Assembly (NCBI GenBank): GCA_016987375.1
Contig: PJRA01000263.1
Coordinates: 1,612,085-1,659,698, forward strand
Direction: 5' to 3'
DNA from: Brachionus koreanus
Taxonomy: Eukaryota; Rotifera; Eurotatoria; Ploima; Brachionidae
Length of the DNA stretch: 47,614 bases
Of this stretch, positions 1 to 12,060 are shown in pieces (position 1 is the first letter of the stretch; every line of letters begins with the position of its first letter). The notes under the pieces were generated by a model. It worked only from the letters and a program-made list of their open reading frames with translations, was not told the DNA's origin and did no database searches. Made by a program: the position numbers and the translations under genes.

Positions 1-330
1 TAAACTGAAAGAGCTAATGCTCTTTAAAAAAAAAATAAACTCTCTAAAAATAAAATTCAAGCTTGAACCTTTTCCAAAACTTTTTACTGTTTTAAATTGT
101 AGTTTTAAAACTTTCATAAAAAAAATTGTTAGCTCCTTTTTTTTTTAATAAAATAAAAAAATTCGTTCGTTCAATAATCATTTTAGTTTTATTTTTGAGG
201 AATAAAATGTTTTTTATTTACTTAATCTTGCATAATATTCGAATATTTTGCTTAATTAATAATTTATGGTGAGTTATGACCACCAAATGAGAATCCTTAT
301 AAGGATCACTTTAGTAGCTTTCCGATATTG
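1..330. other. AT-rich intergenic, no gene seen
   Basis: No supported coding region. A small perfect hairpin lies at about 8-25 (arms AAAGAGC and GCTCTTT around TAAT). Otherwise homopolymer-rich A/T sequence. Confidence 0.6.
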
Positions 331-339
331 AATAATTTG

Positions 340-660
340 CTAATATTAATCAATCATTTTCTTAAACAAATTCTTTGAATCTGCTTTGACTACTTCATTC
401 TGTTTTAATACCTTCGTATACCACTCACTGAACCAGAACAGCTTATCGATTTTCAAAGTTTGTTTGCATAATGCCGATAAATGCTCTCTTATTTAAACTA
501 TTAGCTATCTTGAAATATTCTCCTCTCTTTCTTTCTCAACCTTTCCAATCTCGACTCATATGATAGATGCTCAAGCGAATTGACCAGTTTTCTTGTTTAT
601 ATTTGTAGCTTCACGAGCAATAAAATGACTCTCTTCGTTTGCAAACAATAAAAAAAAATA
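340..660 (-). mobile_element. LINE reverse-transcriptase C-terminal remnant
   Basis: Translated on the minus strand, this stretch gives pieces typical of the C-terminal end of CR1/Jockey-type LINE ORF2. One piece reads LVNSLEHLSYESRLERL, matching the usual LxxLSYExRLxxL segment after the reverse transcriptase. Further downstream comes NEVVKADSKNLFKKMID, matching the final EVVNADSxNxFKxxLD segment. The pieces are in different frames and broken by stops, so this is a dead 5'-truncated copy. Family assignment beyond a non-LTR retrotransposon is not secure. Confidence 0.6.
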
Positions 661-2286
661 CCGCATACTTATGAGCTCGAAAATGTCACATGTTTACAAG
701 TTTTTTGAAAGTGCCAATTGATTATGACTTGAAAGCTTTATCCCAGTATCATATTAGCTTTGAAATTTTAATTTTTAAATAAAAAATTTAAATCTTAAAA
801 TCATTAAAATAAATAAGATGAAGAAAGATGCCGGGTTTCTATGTAAATTTAGCCGTTAAATTTAAGTAACAAAATTTTGGTCACCGAAGACAAATTTGGG
901 CTTATTTTGAAGCTCTGAAAACTTTTTGTAACTTTTGAATGAAATAAAATTACTTTTAAATAAAAATTAAAAAAAATTTTGTTTAACTTTTTAAAAGAGT
1001 GTCAACCCAATATATTTTAATCACCTTTTCTAGCATGCCTGATTACTCTATATGCAAAAAATCTAAGCATAAGAAGCTTGGCTTGATTATGCGACAGTCT
1101 TACTTCTCTTTATCTGATTTATCACCTTTATTTTAAACTACTATTAAATTATTTTTGTACAATTAGAAAAAAATTTTAAATTTGACAATATTTTATTTTT
1201 GCTAATAAATTTTTCATAATACCATCTGTTTCAAATCAAAAACTTTTCTTTCTATTGAAACCGCCATTTTTGGCCATACATTTCATTTTTTAATGTAAAA
1301 ATTTAGTAACTTAAATAAATATTTTTTTCTTTTTTAAACTGCTATTTCTACAAAATGACTCAATTTTCAAGGTTTGAACATTGGTTTAAATTAGATTATT
1401 GCTGTTCCTTAAATTATAATTCAAATAACTTGAGTCATTTTTCTCTTGCTTCTTTTTAAATTAAAAGGGATAATTTTAGATATTAGTAAAAGAAAGTTAG
1501 TTTTTCTTTCAAAAATTCTATGTTGAAAAGAATTAAGACCATATTATAAATATTTTTTGTTTCATTAAATATGTTCGCTTCAAGCTTTACTTTTAAAAGT
1601 TTTATGATAGAAGTAACAGTCAAAATACTGTATGATAAAGGTTTTAAGAAACTAAACCTTTACTGAAGTATTATTATTTATTGAAAATAATTTCCTGATT
1701 CAAATTAATGCTAAAAATGGTATAAACTTCAACGTCAACAATTTGATTTCTTATTTGGGTGATCGACTACACATTTTCTGTTTTTCACTAGATGAGAATT
1801 TTCCCTGTCTCAAATGATTTTCCCGTAAATTCATCTTAATGCCACTAACATTCACATTGAATTGTATTTAAATTTTATTTTCTAATTCAGTTTGTAAAAG
1901 ATTTTTTCATTTTCTATATTATACTCTTTTACCTTTGAAGCTTGAATTAATAAATAATAATAAAAAATTTGAAAATTTGAAAAAAGTAATAATCGAATTG
2001 ATTTAATTTATTTAAAATCTTTTGCATTGGTATTTCAAAGAAGAGAAAATTTTCGAGATAAGATTCATTTTTCTATCTTATTTTGCCAACAGTTGAACTT
2101 TAATAGGCAACTTTGCTTAATAATAATTGAGTAAAAATTACCAACAATAGAAATTTGTTAAATAAAAATCATAATAATTTTTTCAGTCATTCTAAACATT
2201 CTTATTTTACAGTTTTGTCGAAAAGTTAAAAAAGACTGATTTTTTTAATGTTTATTTAGGTTTGAATTGTAATAGAATCGGTTAAG
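660..2286. other. AT-rich intergenic, nothing recognised
   Basis: About 1.6 kb with no long open frame on either strand, no RNA gene and no repeat that I can support. Runs of A and T dominate. Confidence 0.5.
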
Positions 2287-2456
2287 ATTGTAATTTTGGC
2301 TCAGTTTTTTTTCAGCCGAATTCTTTATTCTTTTGATAAAAATAAAAAATAAAATCTGGCATTGAAATGACAACCTATTCAATTCTAATTTTAATTAGAC
2401 AAAAACAAATTTTTTAATATTTTTAATGGTCAAAAAGTTAAGAAAAAGAAACGAGC
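2287..2456 (+). repeat. Left terminal inverted repeat of the Tc1-like element
   Basis: Reverse complement of 4169-4338 without visible mismatch. It includes the landmarks GCTCAG, CAGCCGAATTC and CTGGCATTG. The outermost TACAGTGT present on the other arm is absent here. Confidence 0.9.
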
Positions 2457-3060
2457 AAAACGAATGATGTTTTAAACCACCCTTTTTGTCAAACAGTTTC
2501 TATTTCTTTTTGAATTTTGCATGAAATTCCAACAAATAACAATCAAATTGCTCCTTCAACAAACCTAAGGACACCAAAACAACTGATATTTATAAGTTAG
2601 TTGACTTTGAACCAGTCATGAATCGTTCATGTCACTTGACAAAAAAATACATATGTAAAGCTGCTAAATCAAACAACTTAATTAGAGAATAAATAAAGAC
2701 GTACAATCTAGCTCAAAACATTGATGAGAGTGTACTATGCAAAATAATCAAAGCTCGTCTGACAATTTTTGGTATTATCAACAACAGTAAAAAATGTCAA
2801 GCAGCAGATATTACCAAATCGACCTGGACAATTCGACCAGTTTCTTTCTATATCTGGAAAAATATAAAAATGAAAAATTCGAAACTAATTCAAATAAAGT
2901 TGTAATCAAAAATAAAGATGGTTAAAAAAAATCTCAAAATAATCTTTTATTTTATTAACGCTGTTCTTTATTTAGCTTATTTTAATTTTTACAAATATTT
3001 TTGTTTTTACTTTTATTAACATTTACTCCTTTTTTTTTAATTAAAAATTTTCAAACACAA

Positions 3061-3142
3061 GGGCTGAAAAGAGGACATATGCCGCTCGGAACTGCCCGAA
3101 ATAAAAACTCCAAATTATTTTTCAAATAAAAATAAAATAAAC
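3061..3142 (+). repeat. Two-hairpin short repeat, copy 1 (sense)
   Basis: Sense copy of a dispersed ~80-nt family. It has the head GGGCTGAAAAGAGG, a first hairpin region GGACATATGCC, the linker CTCGGAACTGCCC and an A-rich tail after CCAAATTATTTTT. The second hairpin is not formed in this copy. The family resembles a very short SINE (GC-richer head, A-rich tail). No target duplication was seen. Confidence 0.6.
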
Positions 3143-3956
3143 AAATTTTGGCTAAAAGGGATCATTATCTCGAAGCCCATGTTACAAATGTCACTAAAGT
3201 TTATTAATACAAGTCAAGTCTAGAAATTCAAATTTGGACTGTTAGAGGGCCAAAATAAGATTTCAATATTTTGCTCTTGAAACCATTGCTTCATGGTTCT
3301 GATACGATAACAAGTAACATTGTCATACTATGTAAGAAGTATATAGGCCTCATTTTCTCTTAGCTTATCTATTGATATAAGAAATTATTCCCTAAAATAT
3401 CAAAATATTTGTGAGAATTAAGCCTTCCGATAGAAGAAATTCTTAGACTAAAGTAGCTAATACAGAACCAAACTCGAATAGAACCACTTCCTCACTTTGT
3501 TTGTTTAAAAAATAAAAGTCTTCTCTAACAACACCTTTCTAATCTGAATTTAATTTTTTCTATTGTCTACTTCATTGTTAATTTCGTCACTTAACACTAT
3601 CTGTCTTCATTTATCCTCGTTCCATGATTCACATTGTGACATTTTTTTCTTTTTCATATTTTTTTTCTGAGAAGCTAAAATATGTGATGGTGAAGATCTA
3701 TTTTTGGAAAAACTACTTTGCTATAATTTTGTCAGTAAATATCTAATTTCTTCTAGATTTTCGTATGAATTTGTTTGACTTTATTGATCAACTATGGTCT
3801 TTTTGCATGATTGATTGACCTATTTCGGATTATGATTTTCCATTTTTCCACCCTTATTTAGTCTTTTTTGCTAATATGCCAACGTTTGGGAGTTTGTAAT
3901 GGAATGTTGGCTTCAGAAGCGATTTAATATCTCCCAGAAACTTATTAAGAGGCTCA

Positions 3957-3982
3957 TTTTATTATTATTATTATTATTATTT
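3957..3982. repeat. (ATT)n microsatellite
   Basis: About eight ATT units inside the Tc1-like element. Confidence 0.9.
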
Positions 3983-4168
3983 GACAAAAAAACTTGTATA
4001 GAAAGGTCAAAATTTATAAAAAAAAAACTATTATATATAAGAGTATTGTAATTATTATAGTCCAACAAGTGTCTTAAATTTTATAGTTATCTATGATAGA
4101 AAAAAAAGTGGAGCCAAACAAAACATTTTTAGGAATTACACTTAAAATATCATTAGATGCCATGTTTG

Positions 4169-4338
4169 GCTCGTTTCTTTTTCTTAACTTTTTGACCATT
4201 AAAAATATTAAAAAATTTGTTTTTGTCTAATTAAAATTAGAATTGAATAGGTTGTCATTTCAATGCCAGATTTTATTTTTTATTTTTATCAAAAGAATAA
4301 AGAATTCGGCTGAAAAAAAACTGAGCCAAAATTACAAT
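4169..4338 (-). repeat. Right terminal inverted repeat of the Tc1-like element
   Basis: Perfect inverted partner of 2287-2456. It is followed by ACACTGTA and then TA, the probable true terminus and target dinucleotide. Confidence 0.9.
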
Positions 4339-4346
4339 ACACTGTA

Positions 4347-5710
4347 TAAACAAATAGATATTTTAAATCGATGTTAGAATAAAATACATCTATCAAAATT
4401 TAATTGACGGAAATAGAAAATTGACTCATGTTTTTCATAATTTTCTAATTTTTTTGAAAAGTAAAAAAGAAAAGATGTTTAATTGCTTGAAATTTTTTAT
4501 GTTTATTGATAAAATATGCTTTTGGCCTTTAATTAGAATATTTTCTAAAAATTAGAAAAAAAATATTCAAATTAAAACGGATAAAAAAACAAGTTCAAGA
4601 TTCTAGTTAAATTACAATTTGATCTCAAGAATATATTTAATTGCTCTTATACCTCATAAATTGAAAATGCTTAATTTTCAAAATAATTAAAGCTGAATCA
4701 ATTAATAATTATTTCTTTTTAAGTTCAAATATTAATAAAGTCTGAAATTGCATTTTAAATTCATAAATGATGTCAATTTGACATTTTTAATTTAGAATAT
4801 TATTGTTTTTTCGATAAACTTAATTTCCTTTTTGCATGGATAAATAATTTGCATTTTAATTACTAAATGTAAAGGTAAGTGAAAAAAATTTGCGTTCTTT
4901 TTTTAAATTATTAATAGGTAGCTTATCTCTTAAAATTAAACTATTTTGCTCTATTGTCTTTGGCTATTTATCAGCCAGTAGTTTGAAACCTCTATTAACA
5001 CACCCTTCTTCAACTTGGTCTTGGTTAGTAAAACGCGCTACTCTAGAAAATTATCCATTGATTGAGACAAAGATGTCACTATATCACAAATATCGAAATT
5101 TGTCAAATTATGAGGAACAATTGGTCATCATCTGAAACCCTTTATGATATGATGAGACATCGTTGATTTTGATTTGTAAAATTCATTTGATAATTAGATA
5201 GTTCTAAGCTTGAGTTTGCTCTCAACAGCTGTACGCATTTTGTCCTATTTGATCTTTTTTTCCTCTGAAGCCTCATTATACCACAATTTAATTTTTTAAA
5301 CCAATCTTTTACCTTTCTTTCACCTTAATCGAGACATATTTTCCGAGTTATTGCTGTTGCTGATAGACATTTTTCCAACAATCAAGTAACAGTACCAAAA
5401 TTTCAAAATTTTTATTTAGATTTTTTATTATATAAATATTTTAAAAATTAAATAAACAAAGAGTTGGACAGGTCATTTTGATGAACATTCAGTTATGTTT
5501 ATTTTAGCATTTTAGCATACTATTTTACGTTAAACTTTTTAATAAAAAACGTAAAACTTTATGACTCAACATTGAAGCTTTTTCTTTTTGCAACTTGATA
5601 TTCTTTATTTATGCTTTATTTGATATTAGACCCAAAAAAGAGGCCCAAAAAATATTCATATAAATAAAAAATTAAAATTTTTTTTTGTCAATATAATTGA
5701 TTTTATTTCT
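4347..5710. other. AT-rich intergenic with one unassigned open frame
   Basis: The only notable stretch is an open frame at 4890-5135 (+). It begins at TTG and its first ATG comes only at residue 58. Its middle is less A/T-rich than its surroundings. No family was recognised and I do not call a gene. The rest is featureless. Confidence 0.4.
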
Positions 5711-5793
5711 CTATTTTATATTTATTTATTTAATAAATAATTTGAGGTAAACCTCAGGCCACACAGAATGGAACTAAGTCCTTCTTTTCAGCC
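5711..5793 (-). repeat. Two-hairpin short repeat, copy 2 (antisense)
   Basis: In sense orientation the head is GGCTGAAAAGAAGG. Hairpin 1 pairs GGA with TCC across CTTAGT. Hairpin 2 is TGAGG-TTTA-CCTCA. The tail is (AAAT)n. Confidence 0.7.
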
Positions 5794-6078
5794 TAGCGAT
5801 TGAAAAATAAATATCAAAAAAGTACAAATTTGAGTAAAATACATTAAAAAAAATAAAAAAAAATATTGACAGATATTGATTAAATAATTAGAAGTTTTAA
5901 CGGATAAAAAAATTTTAGATAAAAAGAATCTTAAAGTGCCGTCTTTTCTGTAAATATTGTATTAAACAAAATATACCAAACTTTTTTATTAGAGAATTAA
6001 ATCGATAATTAACTTAATTATTTTATACAATCGTTTTTTTTTTTTATCTTTTGATTTAATCAATGCGTTAAACATGCA

Positions 6079-6156
6079 GGCTGAAAAGAGGGTTCTTACC
6101 GCTCGGATAAGCCTGTGGAGGTAAATCTCCAGAACTATATTTTATATATATAAAGT
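6079..6156 (+). repeat. Two-hairpin short repeat, copy 3 (sense)
   Basis: Head GGCTGAAAAGAGG, hairpin 1 GGT-TCTT-ACC, linker GCTCGGATAAGCC, hairpin 2 GGAG-GTAAAT-CTCC, then an A/T-rich tail. Confidence 0.7.
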
Positions 6157-6380
6157 GCTGATATAAGTATTAAAATTCTAAAAGAATCTTATTTATATTT
6201 AACCTAAGCTTTTTTTTTGTATTTGTTAAGATCTACTTTTGGGCAGTTATCTTTAAAACAAAGTAAAAAGACATTAAAAAACAAACAATTTTTGCAAATT
6301 GAGATTTTTGATAAAATTAAAATATTCCTGCTCTAAAGTTTTCATTAAAAAAAAGAAGGCTTTGAAACATTTTTGATGAC

Positions 6381-6468
6381 AAAATTTATTTATTTATTTA
6401 TTTAAAAATATAGTTTGGGTTTAGAGCCGGGCAGTTTTGAATGGATCTTAGTCCTTCCTTTCAGCCAC
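6381..6468 (-). repeat. Two-hairpin short repeat, copy 4 (antisense)
   Basis: In sense orientation the head is GGCTGAAAGGAAGG and hairpin 1 is GGA-CTAAGA-TCC, followed by ACTGCCC. Hairpin 2 is weak here. It ends in a clean (AAAT)5 tail, the clearest tail of the family. Confidence 0.7.
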
Positions 6469-6839
6469 CTGAAAAAAAAAGAAATTGCTTTTAGTAATTT
6501 CTGAAATAATAGTAAATTCAGTAAATAATAATTAAAGTAAAAATAATAAAGATAACAGCTACAGTAGACTGCATGTAGACAAAATTTATTGCAGAAGCAT
6601 ATTTTCAAAGTAAAAAATCAATGATATATCAAATTCTTTTTGTTTGCAATTTTCTGTAAACGATTTCTAAATGCAGAATCATGCACAATAATTGGATGTG
6701 TTTTAACACATTTAAAACATTTCTCTGTATTAAATATTTTATTTAAAAAACTTCTTAAAAATTTGTTAAAAATAAAATGATCATAAACTTCAATATGGCA
6801 CAATTTTTCAATTTTTTTTTTCAATTAATTACTTCAAGC

Positions 6840-8715
6840 ATATATTGTAATTAAAAACGAAAAGCTCGAGTTTATTTGTAAATAAAATAGGAACTAATTA
6901 AATTAAGAATACATTTAGAAAATATAAATCAAGGATTGCTTAAACGAAATTGAAGAATTCTTACGGAAGTAATCAAATAGCCAAATTCAACTAATTACTT
7001 GATTTATTGACATAAAAGAACGGAACAATTTCAAGAATCAATTTCAAGAGATTCTAATTAGAATAATATTTTTATTTCCAGTCCTAAGCCGATAGGTATT
7101 TTAAATTATATTAAGGATTTATCTGATCTTTAAAACGCTTCATTAGATTCAAGTCAGATCAAACATTTCACTAAATAAACAAATTGCGGATTTTTTCATG
7201 CAACAACATTTTAAGGATTCAATTAATGATCATTCAAAAATGCACCTCGCTCATTAAATCCATTTTTAACTAAAATTAATCAAATCTAATTATCTATTTT
7301 TATTTTAAATAAGCAAAGCATGGCAAGTCATTTATTGAAAATAATTTCAAAACTGCAAGAGCTTGTAGTTGCATAGATTCTGATCAAGTACTGGCTATGC
7401 TAGTAATTATTTATATTAAGTCAATTAGAGTAATTTAAGGGATTGAATCAAGGGTTGTAATTGATATATAGACGCAAATGGTTCTTTCGTAACCATGTTC
7501 AAATGACGTCGATTAAATTCAAAGAGACCTAATGATTTAAAAAATAATTATCTTTTATATTTTTTTCTCTAGACCTATTTGCCAAGAATAAGGAAACTAA
7601 TTAAATTGTTCAAATAGAAAATTTCTAAAAAATATATTCTAATTTAAGGTGAATTTAATTACTGTAAATTCGTTTAATTATATATTTTATTTTGTTTGCT
7701 ATTTGTGGCAATCGATCATGTTAATCGTATCAAATTTTTTTGAAATTTGTTATTATCATGACGATGATTATGGTATTAAGAACGGAAGTTAGTAATAAAA
7801 AAAATAAATAAATTGCAATTTTGCTTCTTAATATTAAAGGCCTATGATTTTGATTTGAATTTGCCAGAACAGCTCTGACAATAGCACAAAAACTAAATTG
7901 ATATTAAACACTTATGTTTAGATTCATTAAAGCAAAGATAATTGTAAGTTGAGCGAATTCTATTTTTTGAGTCAATCAGAAAATTAAATTTAAAAAATTA
8001 AAAAAAGAAAAAGCTTATTTTTTCCTACAGATTCCGCTCTTTTGAAGCCAGGCACGCTTAATTTAGTGTCATTTATACTCGAATTAAATCTATCATTTTA
8101 CATCCATAAACTAACCAAGATTATAATTTAAAAGAATATATTTACCTACTAATTTTTGTTCCTGCTATCGATTAATCAATTTTTTTTATTTTAAATATAG
8201 ATATTTCAATTGAATTATCAGGTTATTTGGCAATTCATAAAATAATTTGAATTTCACAGACACTTATAAACAAATATTTTCCTCTAGATCCAAGTCAAAC
8301 CATCTCTCATTGTTTAATTTTGAATTACGAGGCAGTATATATTTTAGGCTACATTTTATTTAGGAAAAAAAATTCTCCTCAAGATTTATGTTATGAAACA
8401 AGATTATTTGGATATATTTCTTTAAAGCGTGCTTAAAAATAACGTCAATTGTAATTGGAATCAATTTGCACACATTTTAATTAAGAAATTAAAAAAAATT
8501 TTTAGGCTATTTTTTTAAAGCTATTCCATAAAAAAAAAAACAGAGAGATGATAAAAGTTTATTTTAAATATAAAAATAGAATTTCTATTTCTTTTGATAA
8601 ATTTCTATCCATTTATTACCTTTAGCTAAATTGATAAAACAAAAAAATACTAATTTATTTGTTTCAATGAACTTCTTACAGATGGTGTAAAAAAGTGTGA
8701 TTAGTAAGACAAAGT
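6840..8715. other. Intergenic, less repetitive
   Basis: No gene was found. From about 6950 to 8300 the sequence is less homopolymeric than its surroundings and carries many TAAT/ATTA cores and scattered ATCGAT-like sites. This could be regulatory DNA, but nothing specific can be claimed. A short inverted repeat GGTTctttcgtAACC lies near 7480. Confidence 0.35.
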
Positions 8716-8797
8716 TTTTTTTTACATAAATAATAATTTTAAGGGCCGTGACCCTTGGGAAGTTAAGAATGGTCTAAAACCTTCTTTTCAACCCGCA
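8716..8797 (-). repeat. Two-hairpin short repeat, copy 5 (antisense)
   Basis: In sense orientation the head is GGGTTGAAAAGAAGG. Hairpin 1 is GGT-TTTAG-ACC and hairpin 2 is AAGGG-TCACGG-CCCTT. Then AAATTATTATTTATG and an A-run. Both stems keep pairing with bases different from copies 2 and 3. Confidence 0.7.
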
Positions 8798-8799
8798 TG

Positions 8800-11590
8800 C
8801 GATTATAAAAATGTTTAATACAATTAAAGAGATACAGATAAAAATTTTTGTACATAAACTTATTAAGTTTAAGACAAAGTTTTGTTTATTTAAAAAAAAA
8901 ACTAAGAAAAATGATTAATGCACCATTTGCTGATTTCGTAACTTTCACAAATTTCGGTCTCTGACCGAATGTTCAATGATTCTTGATTTCAGTTATTTTG
9001 TTTTCTAAGAAAATATGATAGAATTTTTTATTAAAAATCATGCATGCAAGATTTAGACCGATGTCAAAATGCAAAGTCAGTTGAAGAACAGCTTTTGATT
9101 TTCTGAATTAAAAAGGAAAAATTAATTAAATTATATCATTCACAAAAATTTTAGTAAAAAATAAGATTTATTTAAATTAGACCTGCAATACACTGTACAC
9201 GTTGCAGAATTAGTTTTGATGCTTTGTTAGGGCTATACAAATTTTGTTTTACATGAAAATGTGTCTTTACATCAAATATTAAATACAAATATTTAAAAAA
9301 AAATTTTGAAAAAATTTTTGGCTCTAATAATTATTATTTTGTCGATGAGAATTATTTTACTTAACAAAATTAATTGATGAAATATAAAATTTTATTTTCA
9401 AATTAGAATTATTTTATTGAAAATTGATTAAAGAAAAAATTAGTGTATTAAATTAAGTTGTTCGTTAAGAGAAATTTTTCATTAGCGGTACACGAACCTT
9501 GAAAGTAAAATTAATAAGTTTTTACTTTATCTAAATTTAAATTTAACTAAAAGCTAATTTTAAAATTTTAAATTTTAGTTATCATAATTTAGGTAAAAAG
9601 GTGTTTTGAGTTTTTTTTAAATTAATTTGGAAATTTTTTTTGGAAAGTTACCAGGCTCTTACTTTTAATTAAAAAGCATTTCCTATTAATTGTAGAATTT
9701 AATTGAGGAAAAAAATTTTTTTTCTAAGAAGATTTAAAATAAAATTTTAATTTTACGATAGATACGCCTAAAATAAACAAATTAGAAAAAATAATATTTT
9801 CTTTTCATCTTTACTTATTGAATAGCTTAGATAGAAGAGCATTGAACAATTAGTTAACTCTAACAAAATATATTCGAATTTAGGAAAATTACTTTATTGC
9901 TTTCAAATGATGTTAATACTTTCATATTAATTTTCGTATTTAGATCTATTCAGTTTTTAATAGGCACACAATTGAGTCAAAGCAAAAATCAAATGAATTT
10001 CTAGTAAACAACTATTTTAAATAAAAAAAAGAATATTTTTAATAAAATTTTTAATTTTTTTTTTAAATTTAATTAAATCTTGATAGCTTGATATACTATT
10101 CTAGATTAGATTACTAAGTGTCTAGGCAATGTGATGTTTAAATTGTTAAAAGCGTTTATCATCATCTCAGTATTATAATCAAACATAATTGCCAGTATAT
10201 TTGTTTATTTATTTATTTAATAAAAATTAAATAAAACATTTGGTTTTGTTAAAAAAAAAACTATATAGAAATAAAAAAAGTTAAAGAAGATAACAAGAAC
10301 AAGAAGTATAAACGGTTTATAAAGCGCTTCACTTGTGCATCGTATTAGTTGCTTTATTTATTTTTCTTTTCTCGTTTGTTCTAATGCTATAAATCTGAAT
10401 TCAATTGTAATTTCGGTAATAAAAACTAATAAATATAATTAGTTTTAAGTGTTTATATCAAGAAGAAGTGTTTCTAAAATTCTTTTCAAGTATCGTATCG
10501 ATTGATAGAGAAAGAAAAAGAATGAAAGCGTGTTTGGATTTAAGAGTTTGGATCGAGGATATAAACTGATATTCGAAATAAATGCTATTAATGCCAATAA
10601 ACATTAAAAGTATAAAGATAGAAAAGATAGATAGAAAGATAGAAAAGATATTTTCACTTTATAGATTTTAATCTATCATCGTTTTTAACTAATAATAATT
10701 CCATATTTTTCTCTTTCACTTAGTGATTTTTTACTTGAAGCAATTAAATAATTAATAATAAACTCTAAATAAATGATCTTGATTTTATTTGAGTGCTTTA
10801 TAGACTTGGCTCGGTGCATCAACATATCCATATCGATTTTATTGGGCCCATTGATCAATCAATCCACTTTGCACACTCATTCACGTCTATGCATTCTAAA
10901 AACAAAATATTGTTTATTTGTAATTTGTTCGAATTAAATCTAGTTAGAGATTTTCTAAGGCAATTAAAGACTATGAAATTAGTTGATTGATTGATCTTAT
11001 AAATTTTGTATATAGCTCCAAAAACAGTCAATAACTTATCTCAATTATAAACATAGATGATGATAGATAGATTTTTTTCTCGTTTTTAGCTTTTAAGATA
11101 ACAATTTGTTCAATTTAGTTCATCAATTTCAAACAGTAATTAATAAATAATTTCGGACCCTGCGATCACTTTAAAAACCCAAGTTAAAACTGTTTTTTTT
11201 TATTTTAAAATTTGAGGAAAAATTAAAAAAAAATTTTAGTGTTCTTTGATTTAAAAAAAAATAAAAAATTTTTTTTTCAATTTTTATTAGCAATTAATTT
11301 AGATCGAATGGTTAAAAATAAGAAAAGTTTTTTTTTTTATTGTGTGACATTTACTTTGTCTCAGCTTTGTTAAAATGTTACAAATCTCAGGCTATTAATG
11401 GTTTAAAACGGCACTCAAGTGCTTCAAAGCTAATGCATTTAAAACTAAGCTTGTTGTTTTTAATTTACGATCAAGTTTTAGATAAAAGTTGAACGATTTT
11501 CAAGTTAATAAAAACATGATTTACAACAATTGTTTTATAAGCAGAATTAATAGAAATATTAAAATTCAATTTTGTTGTTTCGATTAATTT
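8800..11590. other. AT-rich intergenic with short tandem repeats
   Basis: No supported gene. A small dyad CTGCAA...TTGCAG at about 9183-9207 surrounds TACACTGTAC, similar to Tc1-type termini. A GATA/GAAA-rich tandem tract lies at about 10610-10655. On the plus strand near 10815-10860 a short frame reads HIHIDFIGPI. This resembles the start of an LTR-element integrase core, but the match is too short to call. Confidence 0.4.
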
Positions 11591-12060
11591 TAAGATTTAT
11601 TAATTGTTCTGTAAATATAGAAAAGCCATAAAAACCATACGATCTCTAGCTGGCACTAATTTCGAATGCTCAACTCAACAACAATAATAATTTAGAGATA
11701 ACACAAATTGATAAATGTAATTTAACTTGCAATTTAACATAGAAAACATGTGGTTGGAAACAAAAATCTGAGAACGAGTTTGTTCCTTGTTGCCAGCCGA
11801 TTATCTTTGCTTAATTAATGACAAGTTAATTAATATTTAAGAGTGAAACTAAATCTAATCAACAGACTTATTTCGAGTAGATAAGCTCTGCTCGACTCAG
11901 GTCCCAGTTTGAAGCTTAACAGCAAGAAGCACTATTGCCAGGCAATTAGAGTCTAATCGATCACGCACTAATGAGCTCTAGTCATGTAAACTTGTACGGC
12001 CATTTGGTCATTTATATCCAGGACACTTCAATTCCGGATAAACCAGCCAAATAAAAAAAT
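11590..12060. promoter_or_regulatory. Candidate cis-regulatory block upstream of the NK7-like gene
   Basis: About 470 bp of distinctly more complex, less A/T-monotonous sequence, ending ~1.5 kb before the NK7-like start codon. It contains clustered TAATTAAT/TTAATTAAT homeodomain-type cores (11810-11835), GATAAG, ATCGATCA and CTAATGAG. It has no open frame of note and no repeat relation inside the window. Calling it an enhancer is inference from composition and position alone. Confidence 0.3.

Larger units (their letters stand above)
2287..4346 (-). mobile_element. Tc1/mariner-like element, dead transposase, long perfect inverted ends
   Basis: A 2-kb element bounded by inverted repeats at 2287-2456 and 4169-4338. 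Comparing the arms by eye, I find no mismatch over about 170 bp. On the right the element continues to TACACTGTA, next to a TA dinucleotide. This fits the CAGTG-type ends and TA target of Tc1/mariner elements. The matching terminal ~8 bases are missing on the left. On the minus strand the interior keeps transposase landmarks: LSDE near 3590 and WPSNSPNLN at 3227-3256, the counterpart of the WPxxSPDLNPIE motif. Stops and frameshifts break the frame, and the E after SPNLN is lost, so it cannot encode active enzyme. Confidence 0.8.

Noticed and set aside
4890..5135. 81-codon plus-strand open frame
   Set aside because: Starts at TTG, first ATG only near the end, no recognisable domain; kept only as a remark in the intergenic entry.
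6402..6824. Two minus-strand frames of 68 codons
   Set aside because: The first runs through copy 4 of the two-hairpin repeat and both are Lys/Phe/Asn-rich, typical of random A/T-rich DNA; no domain.
10793..10990. Open frame with an HIDFIGPI integrase-like string
   Set aside because: Begins at GTG, and the similarity covers only about ten residues with no neighbouring integrase motifs; could be chance.
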